A stretch of 64,000 nucleotides of DNA from Aquipseudomonas alcaligenes (lineage in GTDB: Bacteria > Pseudomonadota > Gammaproteobacteria > Pseudomonadales > Pseudomonadaceae), in assembly GCF_003205495.1 (NCBI RefSeq), contig NZ_QJRX01000006.1, forward strand, positions 289,158-353,157, written 5' to 3'. The notes beneath the pieces were generated by a model. That model saw only the letters and a list, made by a program, of their open reading frames with translations, made no database searches and was not told the origin of the DNA. This document shows positions 59,568 to 64,000 of this stretch, piece after piece. A program made the position numbers and the translations under genes. Within the stretch, counting starts at the first letter, position 1. The number at the start of each line of letters is the position of its first letter.

Positions 59568-59615
59568 GGGGACAGATTTATTTTAAAGCCGACACACGAA
59601 AATAAATCTGTCCCC
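59568..59615. repeat. REP-like palindrome
   Basis: Perfect 17-bp inverted repeat: GGGGACAGATTTATTTT at 59568-59584 and its complement at 59599-59615, with a 14-base loop. The sequence is AT-rich against its surroundings and belongs to a palindrome family I recall as scattered in many proteobacterial genomes, often near REP-associated (IS200-like) transposases. No transposase is nearby. It lies between the effector stop and the small unknown gene. Confidence 0.8.
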
Positions 59616-59676
59616 TTTTCTCTTTTCTTCTTCAGTTTGCAGTGTGGGTTGGTAGCTGATTGAGGCCGTGTCGGGT

Positions 59677-61479
59677 TCAGCTCGTTAAGTCGAAGCCGCG
59701 AACATCGAAGAACATCTGGCCGGTGAGCTGTTTGAGCGTACGTTGCGCCAAGTCCACGGCGAGGAGATCGTGAACGAAGTGGCCGAATAGACGATGGACT
59801 TTTTCCGGCACGGGGGTTGGTGTCCTGGCGAACCATTCGGAAAGCAGGATCGCCCATAAGTCAGCCTGTTCTCGGGTACCTGCCGCCCTCCAACCTAGGG
59901 CCGGGTTACGCAGTTTCTTGAGCATGCCATCGGCCTCATCGTTTACCTCTTCCAGCCAGCCGAGCTCGTTTTCCAACTTTGATTTTTCCTCACGTATTGC
60001 CTGCAGCTGGGTCTCGCGCTCCTGACGCTGGGCGCTGCTCTCTCTGGAGATGCCGAGCAGGCCCGAGATATTGCCGAGTGCACTGGCGCGCAGCTTTTCT
60101 TCCTCTTCGTTTAAAGCTCTCATGCGTGCTTGGTAAGGACGCCACAGGGCGGCCAGCCAGCGAATGTACAGGCGCATATGGGCTGCAAACAGTTGTTGTT
60201 CGCGACGCATTGGAGTTCCGCCGAATAGCGGTTTGAAGGCCTTCAGTTCGGCGAGGCTGTTCTGTGCTTCACGTTCGTAATGCCGACTGAGCGCCTTGGC
60301 ACTGAGCCGGTCGAAATGGTCGTTGAAGATGAATAGCTCCGCTAACTTCCTACCTTGACGAGGTAGGTCATCAAGTGCGGGGAATGGCGCTCCTGCCCGA
60401 CGGGCCGCGTGATACATCTCGTGCAGGCTGACCAGCGCCAACTCGGCGCTGGGCTTCTGTTCACCCGCCAGCAGGCTGCCGCCGATATCCTCGCTGACTC
60501 CGGGCAGCCACTTTTCCCGCCAGTTGGCATTGCCGCTGCCGAGCAGGCGAGCGCGACGGTAGAAGCGCCGCTCATGGGCGGCCACCAGGTGCAGGGCCTT
60601 TTTCACCTGCTCGGGCAGCGGGCCGCCATCGTCCAGCACGGTGCGCAGCGGCAGGGGCAGATAGGGCAGGTCCGTATGGCTGCGATCCACGCCGTCGAGC
60701 AGGCCGACGAACAGGATGGTCAGCTCTTTCCCCCCGTAGCGATAAGGCGCCTCAGAGGCTTGCGGCTCGCGGCTGAGCAGCTCATGTAGGAACGCTCGAG
60801 CCAGGGTGGCGCCATAGTCGAAGCCATAGACCGTCAGCTCGATCTGTTTGAGTGCCACGCCCTGGGACCTCTCGATCTTGTGCAGGGCCTCGTTCAAGAA
60901 GTCGATGGCGCCCTGAATACGGACTTCGGCCCCGGATTTCAGCAGTTCGGCAACAAACGGCCAGTCGCGCACGGGCGCGACGGCTTCGACACTGGCGTCG
61001 ATGGCGGCATCTTTCAGCAGTCCGGTGAGTTTCAGCGGATTGTGCATCAGCCCCCGCAGGCTGCGCCGAATACGCTCCCACCAGTTGCGCTCCGGGTCGA
61101 GCGCATCCTTGGCCGCCTCGATGGCCTGCTCTTCGGCGACATCTGCGGGGACATCGCCGGCGCTTTTACCGAAGTCACTCATGGTGCTGCTGGCGGTAGC
61201 GGTGAGATCGGCGGAAAAGTCCTCGCCCAGGCCCGAGGCATAGAACTTACGGTAGCTGTACAGGGCGTCATCAGAGTCGCTGTCAGTGTGGGCCATATAC
61301 AGCTTGCCGATATTGCTGATCCGGCCGCTCTGCAGGTCCTTGATGCGGTGGCGGCCGAAACCGTCGAAGAAAAAGCCGACTCGCAGGCTGTGCTCGCAGG
61401 TGGTGATATGGGGGCTGGTGATCGAGGGGCGACAGCGGGCCGCCATGGCTGCCGCCCGCTCGGTGGTGCGTTCGCTCAT
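59677..61479 (-). CDS. Tle1/DUF2235-like type VI effector with Ser-to-Asp change at the nucleophile elbow
   Basis: Protein of 600 aa with the DUF2235/Tle1 alpha/beta-hydrolase layout: RVGFFFDGFG (33-42), nucleophile-elbow block VYGFDYGATLARAF (217-230), the acidic block LFVGLLDGVD (256-265, Asp262) and the His block ALHLVAAHERR (295-305, His297). In Tle1 phospholipases the elbow is GFSRGA with a catalytic Ser; here residue 221 is Asp (codon GAC). An Asp/Glu-rich coiled coil lies at about 465-530. The start ATG overlaps the DUF3304 gene stop (ATGA). Export on the VgrG spike via the DUF4123 chaperone is inferred. Confidence 0.75.
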   Translation of the reverse strand: MSERTTERAAAMAARCRPSITSPHITTCEHSLRVGFFFDGFGRHRIKDLQSGRISNIGKLYMAHTDSDSDDALYSYRKFYASGLGEDFSADLTATASSTMSDFGKSAGDVPADVAEEQAIEAAKDALDPERNWWERIRRSLRGLMHNPLKLTGLLKDAAIDASVEAVAPVRDWPFVAELLKSGAEVRIQGAIDFLNEALHKIERSQGVALKQIELTVYGFDYGATLARAFLHELLSREPQASEAPYRYGGKELTILFVGLLDGVDRSHTDLPYLPLPLRTVLDDGGPLPEQVKKALHLVAAHERRFYRRARLLGSGNANWREKWLPGVSEDIGGSLLAGEQKPSAELALVSLHEMYHAARRAGAPFPALDDLPRQGRKLAELFIFNDHFDRLSAKALSRHYEREAQNSLAELKAFKPLFGGTPMRREQQLFAAHMRLYIRWLAALWRPYQARMRALNEEEEKLRASALGNISGLLGISRESSAQRQERETQLQAIREEKSKLENELGWLEEVNDEADGMLKKLRNPALGWRAAGTREQADLWAILLSEWFARTPTPVPEKVHRLFGHFVHDLLAVDLAQRTLKQLTGQMFFDVRGFDLTS

Positions 61480-62012
61480 GGGGCTTGGACCTCCTTGTCC
61501 GGGGCTTCCTTGAGGTTCTCGTAAGGGCTGTCCAGGTTGGAGCTCCAAGCCAGACGCACCTGGTCACCGGGAAAGAAATGCACATGCAGGTAGCGATCCT
61601 GACGGGTACGCGGCGGGTTGGGTACTTCGCGCGTGGTGGTTTCCTTTTTCACCCCCTGGCGTACTTGCTCACCGGTCCGCCCCTTGATCCATTGCACCTC
61701 AAGCGGGTCGCCCTCGATACGCGCGCAACACACTGCACCTCCTCCTCCGTAGGCGGAAGCATTGCCACCCCAGTTGCCGTTGATGGCATAGCCGAAGATG
61801 GGGCGCTCGGTATGGTTGTGGATATAGAGGATGGCGCCGGGCATACGGGTATAGGCCCAGGCGAAGTAGGCCAGAGCCAGCAGGGCAATCAGCGCCAGGG
61901 TGAGCAGGGATTTGCCGAAGGCCGGCAGAGCCCGCCAGCGGCGGGAGAGAATGTCGATTGGGCTCATGGCGTGCTTTGGAGTCTGGTGGGCGGATGAGCT
62001 GGCTTTGCTCAT
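61476..62012 (-). CDS. DUF3304 protein, second copy (putative immunity protein)
   Basis: Protein of 178 aa with one N-terminal membrane helix (about 35-55) and a periplasmic domain. It contains GYAINGNWGGNASAYGGGG, VCCARIEGDPLEVQW and the C-terminal HVHFFPGDQVRLAWSS, the DUF3304 pattern. It is nearly the same as the upstream copy over about 120 residues but differs at both ends and in a central stretch. Position directly before the effector gene, coupled by ATGA, suggests an immunity protein anchored in the inner membrane; this is inference. Confidence 0.72.
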   Translation of the reverse strand: MSKASSSAHQTPKHAMSPIDILSRRWRALPAFGKSLLTLALIALLALAYFAWAYTRMPGAILYIHNHTERPIFGYAINGNWGGNASAYGGGGAVCCARIEGDPLEVQWIKGRTGEQVRQGVKKETTTREVPNPPRTRQDRYLHVHFFPGDQVRLAWSSNLDSPYENLKEAPDKEVQAP

Positions 62013-62536
62013 GGGGCTTGAGTTTCCTGTTCTGGGGCTTCCTTAAGATCTTCGTAAGGGCTATCCAGGTTGGCACTCCAGAACAGGCGTACCTGGTCAC
62101 CGGGAAAGAAATGCACATGCAGGTAGCGATCCTGACGGGTACGCGGTGGGTTGGGCACTTCGAGAGTGATGGTTTCCTCCCGTGCTCCGGCCTCGTACTG
62201 GGCTTGGGTCACATCCTTGATCCATTGCACCTCAAGCGGGTCGCCCTCTATACGCGCGCAACACACCGCACCGCCCCCTCCGTAGGCGGAAGCATTGCCA
62301 CCCCAGTTGCCGTTGATGGCATAGCCGAAGATGGGGCGCTCGGTGTGGTTGTGGATATAGAGGATGGCGCCGGGCATTCGGGTGTAAGCCCAGGCGAAGT
62401 AGGCCAGCACCAGCAGGGCGATCAGCACCAGGCTGAGCAGAGATTTGCCGAAGGCCGGCAGAGCCCGCCAGCGGCGGGTGAGGGTGTTTATGGGATTCAT
62501 TGTGGGCTTTCTATTCTGGTGAGTGAGGTCGATCAT
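62009..62536 (-). CDS. DUF3304 protein, first copy (putative immunity protein)
   Basis: Protein of 175 aa, paralogue of the neighbouring gene, with the same single membrane helix and the same GNASAYGGGG and VCCARIEGDPLEVQW blocks. The differing central part here reads DVTQAQYEAGAREETITLE. Its ATG overlaps the DUF4123 gene stop and its stop overlaps the second copy (ATGA both times). The arrangement vgrG, DUF4123, two small genes, Tle1 matches what I recall of PA3294-PA3290 in P. aeruginosa. Confidence 0.72.
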   Translation of the reverse strand: MIDLTHQNRKPTMNPINTLTRRWRALPAFGKSLLSLVLIALLVLAYFAWAYTRMPGAILYIHNHTERPIFGYAINGNWGGNASAYGGGGAVCCARIEGDPLEVQWIKDVTQAQYEAGAREETITLEVPNPPRTRQDRYLHVHFFPGDQVRLFWSANLDSPYEDLKEAPEQETQAP

Positions 62537-63375
62537 CCGGGCTGATCCTGCTCCAGTTGGACTTCGGCCAGCTCACGCCCCTGCTGTTCCACCTGTTGCA
62601 GCATGTCCGGCCATTGCGGGTGCTGGCTCATGGGGCTGCCGCTCAACAGGCTGTACAGGGCAAAGAAATACTGATCCTGGGTGCGGCTCAGTCCTACGGC
62701 CCGAGCCTGGAACAGTGCCTGGCCAGCCTGGTTCAAGCGCTCACCATGGCAGTCGCTGGAGAATACCTCTGGTGCCTCGCTTTGTAGTTCGGCGACCAGT
62801 GCCTGTGCATGTGGGTCGACGCCTAGCTCGTCCACCAGGCGCTGGTCGAGTTCTATGGCTTGGTAGGTGGGCGGGGTGCTCTGCGCGCCTCCTTCCAGAC
62901 GCTGCCAGCCCTGTCTGCTGGGCAGCCACCAGTGGACGATGGGGCCGAATAGCCAGGCATGCCAGGGTTGGTCATGGCGAGCATGTAGTAGTGGCAGGAC
63001 ATTGTGCGCATAGCTGCGAATCAGCAAGGGTTCGCCATCGATGTTGCGACAGGCCAGCGCATCGCTGAGATGTTGGCGCAGGTCGATGATGCTTAGAGGG
63101 CTGCTCAACCAACCCTGTTGAGCGCGCTCTGCGAGGTGCTCATTAAGTAGGGCTGCTGTCGAGAAGGGATGGCTGCTCAGCTCGATCAGCGCCGGACCTT
63201 CGATGCGCAGGTGCTCGACTTCAGGCTGCTCCAGCAGAGGCCAAATGGCATGTTCGGTGTACAGCAGCTGGCGCTGTTCGAGCGTCAGCAGACCGAGTTC
63301 GACGACCATCGCCAAGGTATGGCCTACTTTCAGGGCTGCTTCCCAGTCATCGTGTACCAGGTCGTGCGGGCTCAT
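62533..63375 (-). CDS. DUF4123 type VI effector chaperone
   Basis: Adaptor of 280 aa that loads an effector on its cognate VgrG. It has the DUF4123 character (LLTLEQRQLLYTEHAIWPLL early on, and APHLLHAR-like central blocks) and its place directly after vgrG supports it. Cytoplasmic, no signal peptide. The start overlaps the vgrG stop by four bases. Confidence 0.75.
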   Translation of the reverse strand: MSPHDLVHDDWEAALKVGHTLAMVVELGLLTLEQRQLLYTEHAIWPLLEQPEVEHLRIEGPALIELSSHPFSTAALLNEHLAERAQQGWLSSPLSIIDLRQHLSDALACRNIDGEPLLIRSYAHNVLPLLHARHDQPWHAWLFGPIVHWWLPSRQGWQRLEGGAQSTPPTYQAIELDQRLVDELGVDPHAQALVAELQSEAPEVFSSDCHGERLNQAGQALFQARAVGLSRTQDQYFFALYSLLSGSPMSQHPQWPDMLQQVEQQGRELAEVQLEQDQPG

Positions 63376-64000
63376 GCGGAGGTTCCTGCCAGTGTGGCGC
63401 TGCCTTCACGCATGGCCTTGCGCAGGCATTCGAGGCAGATGCCTTTGGGGGGCGCCAGGCGTTGTTCGGGCTCGGCCCTGTCGAGCAGGTTGCCGGCCTG
63501 GTCACTGTCTGCTGCTTTCACTTTGCCTGGCAGGATGGGTGTAGCTCCCGTGCCACTGCCCGATCCGCCTCCCGAGTTGATCTTGATCTGCGGGCCGACC
63601 AGGGTGACGCCGCTGGCGTCGAGCTTGATGAAGCTGCCGGCGGCCTTGAAGGTGAGTTCGGCGCCGGCTTCGAGGACGACCTTGAGGCCGCTGGACAGGT
63701 GGATCTCGTTGCCGGCTTCGACGAACTGCCCGGTACCCAGCTTCACATGCTGGTTGGTTGCCACGGTCAGGTGGTCGTTGGCGCGGACCTCGGTCTTGCG
63801 GTCCTTGTGGGTGGTACGGTGCTCCTCGGCTTTCAGCTCGGTGTAGCTGTTGGCCTCGACAGTGTCGTGGCGTTCGTGGCCGATGCGGATCTTCTGGTCG
63901 TGCTCGACGTTCTCGTCCCAATCCTTCTGGGCGTGGATGTAGATCTGCTCCTGGCCCTTGCGGTCTTCGATGCGCAGCTCGTTGTAGCCACCGCCACCGG
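63372..64000 (-). CDS. vgrG: Type VI secretion tip protein VgrG, C-terminal part (cut by window)
   Basis: The last about 208 residues of a VgrG spike protein; the gene continues beyond the window edge. The visible part includes YNELRIEDRKGQEQIYIHAQ and KDWDENVEHDQ, then the beta-helical needle region (KTEVRANDHLTV, LGTGQFVEAGNEIHLSSG) typical of the gp5-like and DUF2345 domains. A Gly/Ser-rich linker and a short C-terminal tail with CLECLRK follow. It heads the cargo cassette on this strand. Confidence 0.93.
   Translation of the reverse strand, partial: GGGGYNELRIEDRKGQEQIYIHAQKDWDENVEHDQKIRIGHERHDTVEANSYTELKAEEHRTTHKDRKTEVRANDHLTVATNQHVKLGTGQFVEAGNEIHLSSGLKVVLEAGAELTFKAAGSFIKLDASGVTLVGPQIKINSGGGSGSGTGATPILPGKVKAADSDQAGNLLDRAEPEQRLAPPKGICLECLRKAMREGSATLAGTSA

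Noticed and set aside
59677..61479. A frameshift or sequencing error at the missing Ser of the Tle1-like protein
   Set aside because: The frame is intact on both sides and the codon is a clean GAC; a Ser codon would need two base changes.

Overview
The window is a GC-rich gammaproteobacterial chromosome segment, almost certainly Pseudomonas. The block mrcA / pilMNOPQ-aroK-aroB-SPOR ATPase-gltBD-hemE, and further on parA-usp and metY-tauE, matches my recollection of the P. aeruginosa backbone (roughly the PA5045-PA5024 region). No rRNA, tRNA or CRISPR array was seen. Several stretches look like additions to this backbone.

Layout: (1) 24-7415, the 3' half of an MSHA-type (mannose-sensitive haemagglutinin) pilus operon: two pilin-like genes, then mshC, D, O, P and a very large mshQ tip/adhesin gene. 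(2) 7634-13320, a solute-binding protein, dbpA, a TorT-like periplasmic sensor protein and penicillin-binding protein 1A. (3) 13505-29194, the type IV pilus alignment/secretin operon pilMNOPQ, aroK, aroB, a SPOR-domain ATPase, glutamate synthase gltBD and hemE. (4) 29245-49413, reverse strand: two or three small exported proteins followed, reading upstream, by a complete aryl polyene (xanthomonadin-like) pigment operon of about 19 kb. Nearly all of its genes overlap by 1-28 bases. (5) 49644-58095, housekeeping genes: parA-like ATPase, universal stress protein, thioesterase, trxC, a LysR regulator, an alpha/beta hydrolase, metY, a TauE-type permease and an MFS transporter. (6) 58185-64000, reverse strand: a type VI secretion cargo cassette, vgrG (cut by the window edge), a DUF4123 chaperone, two tandem DUF3304 genes, a Tle1/DUF2235-like effector and two unknown genes.

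How the aryl polyene genes should work together: a MIO-type aromatic amino acid ammonia-lyase and an adenylating ligase supply and load an aryl starter onto one of two acyl carrier proteins. Two complete ketosynthases plus a ketosynthase-like partner, a ketoreductase and two dehydratase units (one fused to the ligase) build the polyene. A methyltransferase and a flavin-dependent halogenase decorate the ring. Acyltransferases and a family-2 glycosyltransferase attach the chain to a lipid/sugar anchor, and an MMPL exporter with LolA-like and DUF3261 lipoproteins moves it to the outer membrane. A Kef-like antiporter gene is embedded in the same overlapping gene string.

The points most worth a second look are: the halogenase-plus-antiporter pair in the pigment operon; a 610-bp element with 22-bp terminal inverted repeats sitting in the 5' end of the LolA-like gene; the Tle1-like effector whose nucleophile-elbow serine is replaced by aspartate; and the duplicated DUF3304 genes beside it.
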